From Aquila chrysaetos chrysaetos (Eukaryota; Chordata; Aves; Accipitriformes; Accipitridae), in assembly GCF_900496995.4 (NCBI RefSeq), contig NW_024470326.1:1-64000 (forward strand): a stretch of DNA of 64,000 nucleotides, read 5' to 3'. Position numbers and translations under genes: made by a program. Below the pieces are notes generated by a model. That model had not been told where the DNA came from. It worked only from the letters and a program-made list of their open reading frames with translations, and did no database searches. Shown here piece by piece: positions 1 through 12,259 of the stretch (position 1 is the stretch's first letter; each line of letters begins with the position of its first letter).

Positions 1-1105
1 CGGCTTCCTGGCAAGGAGTCTTTCCTGTTTGTCACCTTTTCTCGTGAAAGAAACAGGAAAACTGTCCATCCCATGGAGCTCTGCAGAAGGAAGTTGGAGC
101 TGTACGTTGTGTGAGGGGATACAAGCAGGATCAGCAGGTAGAAAAGACTTTGGTAGGGAAGGCTTTACGAGGGAGCACCCTGACTTCACCCAGATAAAAA
201 AGACCAAGTAGTGTGCTGACATGATGGTTAGAAGTGTTCCAGGATAAAAGTGTGGATGAGAGCAGGTGGGAGAGATTTGGTTTGCAGAGGTTTGAGGTAG
301 CACTTTCCGTGTCTGAGCAGCCTGAGGTTTGGAGCCAGGGGAAAATACAGAAGCTCTCAAGGACCTTTTGGAATTAGTGGAACTATCACTACTAGCAGTA
401 ACAGGACAGCACTGAAAGGGAACTCCTTAGTATTCTCGATGATGAACTAAAGCTTTTTAATTTTCTTGTTACTTGAGAAAATAGCTATGAGTTCTCAGTG
501 ATGAGCCTCTGGTATGCAATTCTGAGAACAAGTGTCCATGATGGCACCTCCTGGCAGCTCTTGCTTCATGGCCCCTGTCATCGCCCGTGTCCTGGTGCTG
601 GCCCAGCCCCACTGCACATACATGGTCCCACAGCCCCAATCTGCAGGCACAGCACAGGAAAGGGGAGAGTCGGGGTGGGGAAACTTCCCCCATTTGTGAT
701 TTATGACCCTCCTACTTTTGCAGCTGCCCCAGCGCCCGACCCCTGCCCTGCCCCAGCCTTGTCCCATGTGGAGATTTGCAGACAGCTCTGCTCCAGGGTC
801 TGCCAGGGTCTGGGGAAGGAGCGAGGCTGGGCAGGGCTGTCCGTTCCCCCACACCAGCCCTTGGGCCACCAGGGGTGGAGGTGGCCTCACAGCCAAACTT
901 ACCTGTAAACCTGGAATAACTGGCAAGTGCTGGACATGGCCAAAAGAGATGTTGGGAGTGATGAAGACCCCGAGCCACCTTCCCTGTCTGACCACACCGC
1001 AAGGGCACCGACCGGCCTCTTCTGTGCTCTGCACCTGCGTGTCTTCCATGCTTGCCGCAAGCCCTGCCTCTGCACCACAAACCCCCGGTGTGAGTCCTTG
1101 CTCTG
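1..1105. other. Unassigned flank left of the inverted duplication
   Basis: I see no gene or repeat family here that I can name. Open frames in this stretch overlap one another on both strands and show no domain, which is normal for GC-rich bird DNA. If the ERVL element at 51131 interrupted the right arm, this stretch should have a reverse-complement match beyond the right edge of the window. Confidence 0.5.
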
Positions 1106-1976
1106 CATGGTCACACACTGCAAGCTACACATTGATATTTTCTCTCCTGGGCACTTTCCAGCCCAGACCAGCTCCCCCTAAACACTTCCCACTTCCCTTG
1201 ATCTTTCTCCACCTCCCCTGCCCTCTTCCCAGCGCAGCCCAGTCTGGCATGGCCCCACAGCAGTGCCCACTACAGGGTGCAGCAGAGCTCAGGGCACTCA
1301 CCCCACTGCCCCAGACTCTCTGAAGGGCACAGCAGCTCCTTGGGGGTGGAGGGGGGTGAGACACAGAGGTGGGGGGTATCCATGGCACAAGGCCTGAGGA
1401 CATCCCCTTGTATGATGGAAATGCTGCTATGGAGGGCCAGCTCTGTCACACAAGTGCCCACTGCCTGTCCTTGGCTGAGGCCACAGGCCTGCCACACAGC
1501 AGGACTCTAACCATGCTTGAAGAGCCCTCAGGCCTTCCACCAACCAAAGGGTTCAGAAGGAAAGCATGCAAGTGGGAAGAGAGCAGCTCAGGAAAAAACA
1601 AGCGCTGGTGCACGCTGGCACTGCTGCTGTGCCGGGACTCTTTTCTTCTTCCCCTCTGCACACAGGCACTGCTCCCTGCAGCTGCAGAGAAGGTCTTGGA
1701 GGAAGGATCTCAGAAAAACAAGTCACTGCAGGGCCCTTTATTTTGGGTAAATACACAGAGGGCATAGCTCATTTGCCAGCCTCCAGGACACAAAATCTGG
1801 ATCGACTGTGAATTAGAAACCAGAGGAAGACAGACATTTCTTTGTGGAAATCTTTCAGATAAGTAAAAGAAAGTGAAATAGAAGAAATAAAAACCACACC
1901 CAAAATCACCATAAAAAGACCAGCAAAGACAGGTTTGGTCTGCAATGAGATATAAGTACTATGCAGAAGACAAGAG

Positions 1977-2919
1977 TCAGTTTCTTGCTTCTGAAAAGCA
2001 TCCAGTGATTAGTTTTCTCAGGGCATCCTTGATCTCCTGGTTTCTCATGCTGTAGATGAGGGGGTTCACTGCTGGAGGCACCACCAAGTACAGAACTGCC
2101 ACCAGCAGGTCCAGGGATGGGAAGGAGAAGGAGGGGGGCTTCAGGTAGGAAAAAATGCCAGTGCTTATAAACAAGGAGACCACAGCCAGGTGAGGGAGGC
2201 AGGTGGAAAATGCTTTGAGTGGTCCAATCTCAGAGGAGATCCTCAGCACAGCCCTGAAGATCTGCCCATAGGACAGCACAATGAAAACAAAACACCCAAA
2301 TCTAAACAAGAGCACCACCACAAGTACCCCCAACTTCCCTGAGGTAGGCATCTGAGCAGGAGAGCTTGAGGATCTGGGGGATTTCGCAGAAGAACTGGTC
2401 CACAGCATTGCCTTGGCAGAGGGGTAGTGAAAATGTACTTGGCAGTGTGCAGCACAGCATAGAGGAAACCCACTGCCCCAGGCAGCTGCTGCCATGTGGA
2501 CCAGAAGCTCTGCTGCCCAGGAGGGTCCCGTAGTGCAGGGGTTTGCAGATGGCAAGGTAGCGGTCAGAAGTCCATGACAGTGAGAAGAAAATACTCTGCT
2601 GAGATCAAAAAGACTAAACAGAAAGACCTGGGCAGCACATCCTGGGTAGGAGATGGCCCTGTTGTTCCCAGAGGGAGTTGGCCATGGCTTTGGGGACAGT
2701 GGTGGAGATGGAGCCCAGGTCGAGGAAGGAGAGGTTGAGGAGGAAGAAGTACATGGGGGTGTGGAGGCGGTGGTCACAGGCTACGGCGGTGATGATGAGG
2801 CCGTTGGCCAGGAGGGCAGCCAGGTAGATGCCCAGGAAGAGCCAGAAGTGCAAGAGCTGCAGCTCCCGCTGTCTGCAAACGCCAGGAGAGAACTCAGCGA
2901 TGGAGCTGCCGTTGGACAT
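1977..2919 (-). pseudogene. Olfactory receptor pseudogene (OR14-like), left-arm copy
   Basis: This is the counterpart of the intact receptor at 49295-50218. The ATG is at 2919, in the context MSNGSS. The frame is lost and regained near residues 11-17: a 2-nt deletion is followed by a 1-nt deletion, replacing about seven residues. A 1-nt insertion just after the TM2-side SLW motif (around 2680) shifts the frame again. Further shifts remove the TM3 MAYDRY motif from any single frame. TM5-TM7 stay readable (LSYGQIF, KAFSTCLPHL, PPAVNPLIYSMRN) down to about 1990. The normal stop is changed, so reading continues to a later TGA at 1977. A reversed AATAAA lies downstream at 1737-1742, as in the intact copy. 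I count at least four or five frame-disrupting indels, so it should make no receptor. It could at most be a transcribed relic. Confidence 0.93.
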
Positions 2920-5900
2920 TTTCTTCCTCTGGGCATGGGGTGCTTTCAAAGTAGAAAAAAGACAGGAAGAGTCAGGGCATTATTCTCTGAGCAATATCAA
3001 AGCCATTTCCCATAGACCCTCCCACTCTCACACAGGCAGACCCTTTTACTTTTCTTAGGAGACCTTCCTTCAGGCCTGTGGCTGGAGCCCTGCTTGGTGC
3101 TGGCCGAGCGTGCAGTGAAGAGCAGGGCCTCTGCCCATGGGCTCTTGCGAAGTCAGCCCTGCTCTGCAGCAGTGGGTTCATGGGATCGGTGCAGGCAGGG
3201 GCCAGTCTGGTGTTTGACTTTGTCAGCTGAATCCACTCCTAACGCAGAAGGGGTTGTCAGCACCTGCACTCCCATGATAAGGACCCAGGAAGGTAAAAAT
3301 AGTTTTAGAGTTCTAGGGTTTTTTACAGCTGCCTATATCGCCCCTGGGGAGTTTTTTAGATCTCGGAAGCCTTCAGCATTTCTGCTGCAGTCTGGGAGAA
3401 CAGCATGAGCCAGGCAAGTCAGGAGGATTGCCTGTGGCTTAGTGCAGAGAGAGGGGGCTGCTCTGTCCTTCTGTCTAGTTCCCACTTCCACTGTGCTTGC
3501 ACCTGTCTGAGGTGGAGGGTGATCACGCTCCCATATTTTACTGAAAAGCCACCAGACACTGCTGAGAGCAGAGACATCCACTGCAGACCACCAAATGTCT
3601 CACCCTTTCTCAAAGTCACAGCACCCTGCTTCTAGCAAGGACACACTGGGCTCATTTCACCAGCCCAAGAGCATTTCAGTCATAGCATCTCTGTGCTTCT
3701 CCATGGGGCTTTCCGATAACAGAAAGCTGCTGTGAGACAGGTTTGCATCCTGCAGGGCAGCTCACAGCTTGAAGGACGCTCTGAGGTGACAGCCAAGTGA
3801 CCTACTGTGCTGGCATCTCTGTAAGGGAGAATCAGCTCTTTCCCCAGCCCCACAGACAGCATTGAGCATAACCCCTCAGATGAGAGGAAAGCTGGGACAC
3901 TTCTTCCCATGGACACAGCTGCATGGGAGGACCCACAAGACCAGTGTGTGACTCTGCAGCTGAAACTCCCATCCCCAGAGAGCCTGACAGCAGAAACAAG
4001 GTAACAGTAACACAGACAAGTGGAGAACCAAGGAAAAAAGCAGTGATGGTCTGTCTCAGAGAGGTAAAGGGAGAGGCAGCAGGGAAATCAGGAAAGAGTT
4101 ACCCTTCCCCAGCTGTGCATGCCACCTCCCAGACACCAGCACAGCCAGGCAGTTGTTCTCAGTCCCTGTGCTCTACTTCAGGAGGCTCCTATCAGACTGA
4201 CTGATCCCTCAGAGTTACAGCTCCCGAGTCTCAGTGAGCTGTTCAAGCATGACAGCTCCTTTTCCAATTCTCCTGAAAATTCCCTAAGTGTAGGAAACAG
4301 AAAACACAAACTCAGGAAAGGTCCTTATTTTTATAGCAATCCCTGCTTTGACGTTGCCCTTGAAAAGTGCCCTCAGAGATGTCCCTGGGGATATCGGGAG
4401 CTGTGAGCAGCCCCTGACCCACACAGCAACCCTCTTGTCAGCTGCAAGGACCCTGCCCTGCTGCGAGTTGCTTCTTCCACCCACAGCTTCTCCCCACTCT
4501 GCTGTTGGAGCTCCCCAGGCAGGCGAGTACTTCTACCTGACCAGCGGCAGAGTCCCTGCCCCAGCACACAGCCCCCTGGAGTGCAGGACCCTGCTCAGCA
4601 GGACAGCCCTGGGCACCCCTGGGCTGCACACCCAGCTTCACACTCCGCAGCCATCCCCGGGTGAAGGCAGCTGACATGCCCTGTCCCTCTGAGGGTGCAG
4701 CAGGGAACCTCTGCTCCAAAGCGCGTCCTTTTTCTCTACACTGCACAAACTGTGAGAGTCCTCCTGACAGATCCCATAGCTGTGGGATGTGCCAGCTTTA
4801 GGAGGTCATTCGCCAGGAAATTGCCCTGGCAGCCAGAGACCTTACGCCTGTGAAGGGCTGTGAGATTTTTCTCCAAGTCAGCTCTTCTCTGTTGTCCCCC
4901 ACCCCAGACTGCCTTTAACCTCTCTCTCTGCCTACACTCCTCTCCCCTCGTGCCTGCAGGCATTGCCCTCACCATGCTGCGCTTTGCAGAGGAGCTGCTC
5001 CTGGGCAGAGCTGTCTCTCTTGAAATGCTGCCTGCTTGCCAGGAGCTACCTCCACCCATGAGCCCAGCCCAGCTCAGCAGCAGAGGGACCAGCCCAAGGC
5101 AGCACTTTCTCTGCCCCCTCTGGGCTCCCCTGGTGTCCCTGGGCTCAGGGGAACCTCTGGGAAACAGGCTGAAGCAATCACTGGTGTTGCTTCCCTCAGC
5201 TAGGGAAGAGGACACGACTTCTTTCCTGAAATAAAATTCTCCTCTCGAGACAAACGTTACATCTACATGCCACGTTTTTTGTCATATTGTTAGACAGGAT
5301 CCCCAGAGAGAGGCAGGCAGGGATCTCCTTTACCCCTGCTGAGGGAAGGGCATCCATGGGTTAATGGAGGCAATCCATCCTGCCTTTCTACTCATGGCAT
5401 TGGAAGGAGGCTCAGCTCCCTCCCATGCACACCACAAAGCCACAGGAGGTGGGATTCCTCTTGCCTCAGTTCATGTGTGAGCAAAATAGACACCTGCATG
5501 TGAGCTCCTTGTCTCAGCGCCCATCTGAATTAAGGGAGAGCAAAAGCAGGAGTCAGGTTGTTCAGATGCAAATCCCTGGTGACATTTGAAATGGCCAGAG
5601 GTGGTCCAAGATACTGTAGGTAACAGCAAACTGTAACTGAGAAGTTCATAGAGACAGGGCAACATCTTGGGAATCATGTATGAGCCTGGTGGGAAATTCC
5701 TTTGGCCAAGTGACATGGCAGCTTATGCCCCAACTAAAGGCCAGAAGAACCTTTCCTCTCCTTATCTTCATGGCACTTGACACAGGTATTCATATGAACG
5801 ACTTGCAGTCATGTACCATAGCGAGAGCTGGGTCTCTCTCTTTTCCATCAGCTGAATTTACTGTACCTACCACTGACTGTAATGGCATGTGTCCCCAGGT

Positions 5901-5999
5901 TCGTCGTCCCCACGCTGCCTAACAGAATTCAGGGCACGGTACTCTGTTTCATGTCCAAATCCAGGGCCACAGAGCTACACGAGATGCCAAGGCTGGCAG
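2920..5999. other. OR 5' flank inside the left arm, no gene recognised
   Basis: This is the upstream flank of the minus-strand OR copy, conserved in the right arm at roughly 46240-49270. Part of it (about 3840-3990) also resembles 19500-19640 upstream of the second OR pseudogene, so the flank was duplicated with the receptors. No coding domain, RNA gene or named repeat was recognised. Short open frames appear on both strands with similar lengths and look like chance. Confidence 0.6.
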
Positions 6000-6670
6000 G
6001 GACCTCACAGGAGCTGCAGGAAAGCAATTCCCATTCAGGGTGGGTGCGTCATAGATGTCCCAGACGGCATCACAGAGAGTGCGATTTGGTGCCTGTTTGC
6101 CATACACTAAAGCCATCAGTCAGAGGAGGCATCAGTCATCAAGAGGCAAGGTCTGCTCCTTCTCCACCCAAGAGCTGTCAGGCATTGCATGAACAGGAAG
6201 CAATGTCACACAGGGGTTTTTACTCACATCCCTTGATGATCCAGTCAATGAAAAAGACCAAGAATTTTCAGACTTGTGCCTGGATACATCTTGTCTTCAA
6301 GGACATCATCCTCCCAAGCACAGCAATGGTCCATTTCAAACTCGGTGGAAACTCAAAAAGGGTTTCAAGGGCACCCAGAGATGAACTTTGGTACTTCAGG
6401 AACTGTTACAGGAGCAAAAGAGATAAGGTAGGACCACTGCTGAAATGAGGAAAGAGTAGCTCTAGATAGATCTGAGGTACTCTACGTCACAGCCTCGGTT
6501 AATACCAGCAAGGTCCTCCCAGGCCTTTGAGCTGTGAGGCAGGACTCTGGAGGAGAACAACCAGAAGTGGGGGATCAAGCGCGGGGTTACTCAAGCAAAC
6601 TACAACCCTTACCAGTCCATGGAACCATAGGGGCTGCATCCAAGGGTGCTGAGAGTGTTTTTTTCTCGAG
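6000..6670 (+). mobile_element. CR1 LINE fragment within the left arm
   Basis: Translated pieces resemble the stretch of CR1 ORF2 between the endonuclease and reverse transcriptase domains, including a GGEQP-type motif near 6545 followed by GDQARGY. The same motif recurs in the CR1 fragment at 8400-8500 and, reversed, at 21725-22110 and 45590-46230. Stops and frame changes throughout show it is long dead. Edges are approximate. Its presence in both arms means it was inserted before the inverted duplication. Confidence 0.6.
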
Positions 6671-7631
6671 GAGGTGCTGGTCTGGTATGACCCCAGTAAG
6701 AAAGGAACTCGGACACAGTGAGCTGCATTTGAAAATTATGTTCATCATCGTTAACACTATAAGGGAGAATCATGCAGATCATCTTAGGCCCCTTTAGATG
6801 GTGGGAACCCCAGGTGGTGTAGCATTGAACGGGCCTTCTACCTGAATGCAGCAAAGCATGCAGACCCCATCCATAGAAAAAGTCTCCTCTTTTGGTCATC
6901 CAAGCTACTATAGGATTTTCTTACAAGGAACATCTCTACTCATCGTCTCAACAGTCAAACAGAAATGATGTTTTCATGAGAATGTTTTGCTGCACTGTTA
7001 GATACAGGCAAGGCCACGCAGGAGGCAGATGTCCAGTACAGAGTGGGACCTGCCTGCAGCTGTGTGTAATATGCTGCTGAGGTTGTCCTGTGGCCCAGGG
7101 ATCTGTGCAGCATACACAGGTTTGATGGCCGTGCTGGACGTGCAGCAGGGTGCAGCGCAGCCCTAAGAACTCGATGTTCAGTCTTTTTGTGGTCAGGACC
7201 AGGGCAGGTTTCCCTGTGAGAAGTCTGTGCTCCACTACGCTGCCACAGCTGAGATGCCGTGGCCCTAATGTGCACTGCCAGGAGGAGCTGGAGACGCGTG
7301 GCTTGTCACAGAACTGTGATGGTTTTGGATGAAATGAGACGTGGTGGGACAGCTTGCTGAGCTGTGGTGCTGCAATGGAGGGCTACAGGCTCTGCCCAGG
7401 GAGCAGCAGGGAGGACGAGGACTATGTCCCCTGTATGAAGGGGAAGCTTGGATTTGTGGGGGTCCTCTATGTGACAGACAACAGGTTGGGTTAGCTTTTG
7501 TCATTTAGGATGAGAGCAGGAGTCAGCAGGAGTGACCTGGTGTTTGCAGTTACAAACTGCTTGCTCAGGGAGAGGAAACAGAAAAGGTCTTTTGTCAGCA
7601 GCCCCAGGAAGTCTCCAGGTTCATGAGCAGG
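6671..7631. other. Non-coding inner end of the left arm
   Basis: No gene is recognised. The sequence is nearly identical to the reverse complement of 44580-45590; in about 150 bases around 7380-7530 I saw three differences. It ends sharply at 7631, where the partner arm diverges. Confidence 0.6.
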
Positions 7632-7639
7632 TTCCTGTG

Positions 7640-8880
7640 GTGAACAACTTTAAGTGCCCTGGCATTCCCTGGCAAGGCAAAGCAACAGGGTGCCAACAGC
7701 CTGAAGTTGGCTATTGGGACAACTTCTTCAGCCAGCTGCCAGGTGGGCCACCAAGGGTGATTCTCACCTGGACCTGATCCTGGCCAACAAGGAACAGCTG
7801 GTTAGGGATGTGATGATATTCAGTGTCAGTCTTGGCTGTCATGGCCATGAATGAGGGGTTATCACTCACTAAAGGGCAGTGAGTAAGGCCAGCAGGAGAG
7901 CACAGACCTGGGACTCCAGAGGAGAAGACTTGGACAAACTCAGGAGGCTGAGACAAGTGGTGCCATGGGAAGGAGCTCTGAAGAGTGAAGGAGCATGGGA
8001 AATCTGATAGGCCTTACAGGACAGCCTCTTCCAAGCACAGGAATGATCTCCCCAAATACCCTTGAAGAGAAGCAACCATCTCCGAGGCTGCTTGTGTGAA
8101 CTGACTGAGCTCCAGGGCAAAAAGGCAGCAGGCAGGAGGTGGAAGCAGGGAAAGCTGCAGACAGAATGTCGAAACCTTGTCCCAGGATGTAGGGATGATG
8201 CCAAAGCCAAAGGTCCCATTGTCTTGAGAGATGCAGGGCAGGATAGAGGCAGCAAGATGAGCTGATACTGGTTCATTAACAGTAAAAGAATAGACAGGGG
8301 TCATGTGGGCCTGCTGCTGAGCTCCCTAAGTGTAGGAGCAGGTAAGGCTGAGGAACTTAATGACTTCTTTGGCTGTGACTTCTGCCAGGCCTTTGTGACT
8401 GGCGACAGGACCCTGGAGGAAAGCAACCAGCAGTAAGTGGGGATCAAGTCAGAGGTTACTTGAGCAATGTCAGCCTTGAACAGCCCCTGGGAGCAGAGGG
8501 GAATCATCCAAGGCTGGAGAGGGAGCAAGCCAATTTTGTAGCGAGGCTCACTCTGCATCACTTTTGACAGATCATGGAGATCAGGACAAGTGCTTGATGG
8601 CTTCCAAAAAAGTTGACAGCTCTCTTCCAACACAGGCCAGAGGATGACCAGGGGAACAAAAGGCTGTTTGACCTCATATTGCAGAGCAGTGTGTCCCTCA
8701 GCAGTCCTCCTGGATGATATTTCTGGGAAGATGTAGGGTGACTGGGCATGGCCAGCATGGATTTATCCAGGGTGGACCATGAGAGACCAACCTCATGGCT
8801 TTCGAGGATGAAAGGACTGGATTTCTGGATGAGGGTGGATGATCAGTGGGTGTCTTTTATTATATTATTGCATACAGGAC
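7640..8880 (+). mobile_element. CR1 LINE fragment (ORF2 endonuclease end to RT start)
   Basis: CR1 retrotransposes with its own endonuclease and reverse transcriptase, and this is a decayed internal piece. Readable motifs in order are FKCPGIPW near 7650 (endonuclease core region), LDLILANKEQLV near 7770 (end of the endonuclease domain), the GGEQ-type linker near 8415, and QHGFIQGG followed by a TNL motif near 8755 (start of the RT palm region). Stops and shifts separate them. It abuts the breakpoint of the inverted duplication at 7631. Confidence 0.75.
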
Positions 8881-8885
8881 ATCTG

Positions 8886-8940
8886 GAAGGATGGAGGGAG
8901 GAAGGAGGGATGATGGATGGATGGAGGAAGAGATGGGCGG
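8886..8940 (+). repeat. Purine-rich GGA/GGAT microsatellite
   Basis: A short run of imperfect GGAT and GGA/GGAA units, almost entirely purine on the plus strand. It sits at the 3' edge of the CR1 fragment. Confidence 0.8.
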
Positions 8941-9293
8941 AACTGAGATTGATGGTTCAGCCTCAGAGGGTCATGAAATATTGGTCCCGCTCTGCCTGGA
9001 GGCCTGTAAGAAGTGGGCACTGCAGACGTTTGCATCTTGACTGCGTGCCTCAGCCTGGGAGATGGGGCTTCCCCCTGCTGCGGGTGGCTCTGCCAGGCCA
9101 GCCACATGGGTGTAGGTGGTGCAGACTCTACTTGAAGACATTCCTGTAACCCAAATACATTGGGATGAATGCAGAATTGGCTATTCAAAATCAAGCATTT
9201 CATTCACTTGGTCTCTTTGCTTTGACATCTTCGCACTTTGACCACACTCCTGAAATGTCTCTAATTCACCACAGAAAAATTGAAGCCTTGTAT

Positions 9294-9855
9294 TGGGTCT
9301 GGCTGAGATGGAGTTAATTCTCCCCATAGCAGCCCTCGTAGTGCTGTGCTCTGCACTGGTAGCTAGAAAGGTGTTGATAACACGCCAGTGTTTTGGCTAC
9401 TGCTGAGCAGCGCTGGCACAGCATCAAGGCTGTCTCCCCAACATTTTTGCCCCCCCCACGGCAGGCTGGGGCTGGGCAAGATCTTAGGAGGGGACATAGC
9501 CAGGACAGCTGACCCAAACTAACCAAACAGATTCCATACCATATGTCTCAGCTATAAAAGCTGAGTAAAGGGAGATGGAAGGGGAGCATTTTCGTCTTCT
9601 GGAGCAACCACTACACGTACTGAAGCCCTGCTTCCCAGGAAGTGGCTAGACATTGCCTGCTGATGGGAAGTAGAGAATAACATCATTTGTTTTTCTTTGC
9701 TTTTGCACGTGACCTTCGCTGTCACTTTATTAAACTGTCCTTATCTTGACCCACGAGCCTTTTGTTATGTTTTCTCTCCCCTGCCAGCTGAGGAGGGGGA
9801 GGGATAGAGTGGCTTTGGTGGGCAGCTGGCACCCAGCCAGGGTCAGCCTACCACA
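9294..9855 (+). mobile_element. Solo LTR, ERVL-type
   Basis: It begins TGGGTCTGGCTGAGATGG, has a TATA-like element (CTATAAAAGC near 9551), a region reading CTTTATTAAACTGTCC near 9725 that serves as the polyadenylation region, and ends near CCACA at 9855. The opening and the U5 tail match the family seen at 13082, 26479, 37650 and 51131. No internal viral sequence adjoins it, so it is probably a solo LTR. A clear target duplication was not found, so the exact ends may be off by a few bases. Confidence 0.75.
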
Positions 9856-9884
9856 AGACTAAAGGCAAATTATGCCCAGACATG

Positions 9885-10480
9885 GCTCCTCGGGGTGTTT
9901 TGCATGCTAATGAGCCCTCTGGTGCCGAGCTCCTGAACTGCAGCTCCTTAGAGACTGACCAAGCCTCTAGAGAAGTCCAAGTCAGAAGCAAACCTCCAGG
10001 TTTGTGAGGGTTTAGCAGGCCCTGCTGAAGTCCGTCACTGAAGAGACCATGCAGGGAATGAGCAGACAAAGTTCCTGTCCCTGGGGGTTGGTGAAGCAGG
10101 AAGTTGGAGGCACCGGGTACAGGAGGAAATTTACAAGTGGAGGTCACTGTGAAAGCCCTTGATGTGCTTCAGCAAGCTGGATGGCCAAGCCCTGACCCCC
10201 ATCCCCTGGGGAGGGGCACCATTTCCTCTTGGGATGCTCAGGGCTCTTCCTGGGGGCAATGTGAAATGGGAGTGTGTGATGCTGCCAGGCACAGGTCACC
10301 AGTACAACACCTTGCAGGTTCTGTGGAGGGTGGGTGAAGAGGCAACACAGCACTGGAGCTGTAAGGACCTCATGTCCTCTAGTGGGGCTCAGTTGAAGAG
10401 ACAGAAGCCATAGCCATGAGAACAAGGGTCTCTGCTCTGTTGGGGTGTCAAAGGCCCACCAAGGCCCTTGGCCATCTCCA
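9885..10480 (+). repeat. Dispersed repeat of unknown family, copy A
   Basis: A diverged relative lies in the same orientation at about 40680-41300. Shared landmarks include TAATGAGCCC at the start, AAGTCAGAAGCAAA in the middle, GGGCTCTTCCTGGGGGCA near 10235 (41010 in the other copy) and CTTGGCCATCTC near 10465 (41215 in the other copy). A ~70 bp part near 10315-10385 also matches 44500-44579 in reverse. No coding domain was recognised. It may be an old LTR or part of an old segmental duplication. Confidence 0.5.
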
Positions 10481-10599
10481 CCACAGCTACACTGTCCTGT
10501 GCCTGTGCCTGCTTCCTTGCTTCCAACACCAAGCTGTGGTTTTCTGAGGATTTGCCAATGCCTGTGAGCTCCCCACAAGTCATCCCTTTTCTTTTAAAG

Positions 10600-12240
10600 C
10601 CTTACTAATGCTCATTTACACCCAAGATTTCCAAGGCCCAGACTTGCTAGAATCCTCTATTGAGCACCACAACCCAGCACTGAACTGCACATCCTCCTTC
10701 TTCTGCTGTTGCCTCAAATTACAAACTCAACCTGTTTCACTTCAGCATGACGCCCGCCCCGATATTTCAAGTCTTTTCCCTGCCTTTAACTCACTCACTG
10801 ATACACCTACATGGCTCTCTCCGTGCACACTACATGGAAATGTCGATATCAGCCCTCATTTTCCCAGGAGGGGCCTGTGTTCCTGCCATCTTCCCAGGAC
10901 AATCCTCTTCCTCAACCTCCACACACAGACATCAACTGCCTTCCATTCCTGGTTTCAGACATGGTTGTAAGGATTTGCTAAAGCCATTAGCAATACCTTG
11001 TTTCTCATTAACATTCCTCAACCCTCTCTCGCAGACCTACACATGGCCAATCGCTGATGCTCAGCACCACTCACTCTTCGGAAGAGGTCTTGAGCATTTT
11101 GGATCTTCCTGGTGCTTTTTATAAGCTTCCTCGCTCCCTCCAGAGCTCATGACGAGCTTTCTTGGCCATAACAGGGCCTTGATGACCACCTGTTATGAAA
11201 TGGTTGTCTTTTTCTGATCGTCTGTGCAGAAAGAGTAGTCCCACAAAAGTACCAAATCTATTGAAATGGGTGCTGAGTGAAGTGTCAGTAAGGACCAGGT
11301 GAGCCACCCCCACGCCTGTGGCTTCCTGGAAAGGCATCTGTCCTGAGAATCAGGTCCAGCCTCTGCCACTCTCTGGAGAGGAAAACCAGCAGTGTCCAGG
11401 CCACCTGGGGAACATAAAGGGCAACCTTTTGCAAGACCACCCTTCATCTGAAGTGCTTTGGATGTGTCCTTGAGGATGGGCTATCATGCCTTATATGGCA
11501 GACACTGATTCCGCTGCCATTACCCAGAGACGCTGACACAGATGTAGACTGCTCCGTTGCAGATATTTACATTTAGGCAGGTTAATGCTTTTGGGGTAGA
11601 TACTGAGACTCCTAGGGAAATCACACAAACACATGAAGGATTATTGAAGGACCACATGGCCCACATGGCATCCATCATAACCCCCATGACCTTCCCCCCA
11701 GGCAACTCCTCAGCCAGTCATGTCACAGCCTGTCCCAATGCATGAGGTTATTCTGACCCAGTGCAAACCTTGTCCCCTTTGCCTTGTAAAACTTCTGGAG
11801 GTTTCTTTGGCCAAGTCCACAAGTGTCTCAAGGTCCCTCTGGGCTGAAAATATACCACCTCCACATTTAAGGTCTGTGGGCCACTGCCTCAGGCAGTGGA
11901 TGAATATGGAGAATTACAGGACACTGCAGGTAATGAAAGAGAATGATGCGCTTCATGGAGTTGCCTACCAAGGTGGAAAATGCCACAGGAACCCTCTCAA
12001 AAACACCAGAAGAGGGTACAAAGCAAGTAATGCATGGCCAAAGGGGAAAAGATTAACAGGGTAGTCTGTTCTTTTTGGATGTTATGATAGTAAAACAGGA
12101 GCACTTGTAGTTTCAGGGAAGTAAAATGGAAGCAAAGAATGTGGTCAGGGCTGTTTGGGGTCACCTGCAAAGCAGCCCAGCACCTGATGTGAATGACTTC
12201 TGTGGCCAGGGACAACCTGAGAGCTTTCCCTCATTGAAGA
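10600..12240. other. Unassigned sequence, no gene recognised
   Basis: I found no domain, LTR ends or tandem repeats in this 1.6 kb. Short open frames on both strands show no resemblance to families I know. It could hold old, unrecognisable repeat sequence. Confidence 0.4.
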
Positions 12241-12259
12241 CATGAAGGGGAAGGAAGGA

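Larger units (their letters stand above)
1106..7631 (+). repeat. Left arm of a large inverted duplication
   Basis: This 6.5 kb segment reappears as its reverse complement at 44580-51130. Long stretches compared by eye (around 1110-1190, 3060-3320, 4430-4680 and 7380-7631) agree at about 95-98% with a few small indels. Base 1106 pairs with 51130 and base 7631 pairs with 44580. The match stops abruptly at 7631, where CR1 sequence follows. The arm carries a broken OR copy, its 5' flank and a CR1 fragment. Whether it extends left of 1106 cannot be tested, because the partner arm is cut there by an LTR. Confidence 0.9.

Noticed and set aside
498..1767. Several 70-207 codon frames near the left end
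   Set aside because: They overlap in all six frames, are rich in Pro/Cys/Ser from GC-rich composition and show no domain. Those past 1106 have no matching conserved frame in the other arm.
2653..3058. Plus-strand acidic frames over the left OR pseudogene
   Set aside because: They are antisense shadows of the OR N-terminal coding region; the same shadows occur over the other OR copies.
8846..9149. Frames rich in Gly/Glu/Met near 8.9 kb
   Set aside because: Produced by the GGAT/GGA microsatellite and decayed CR1.
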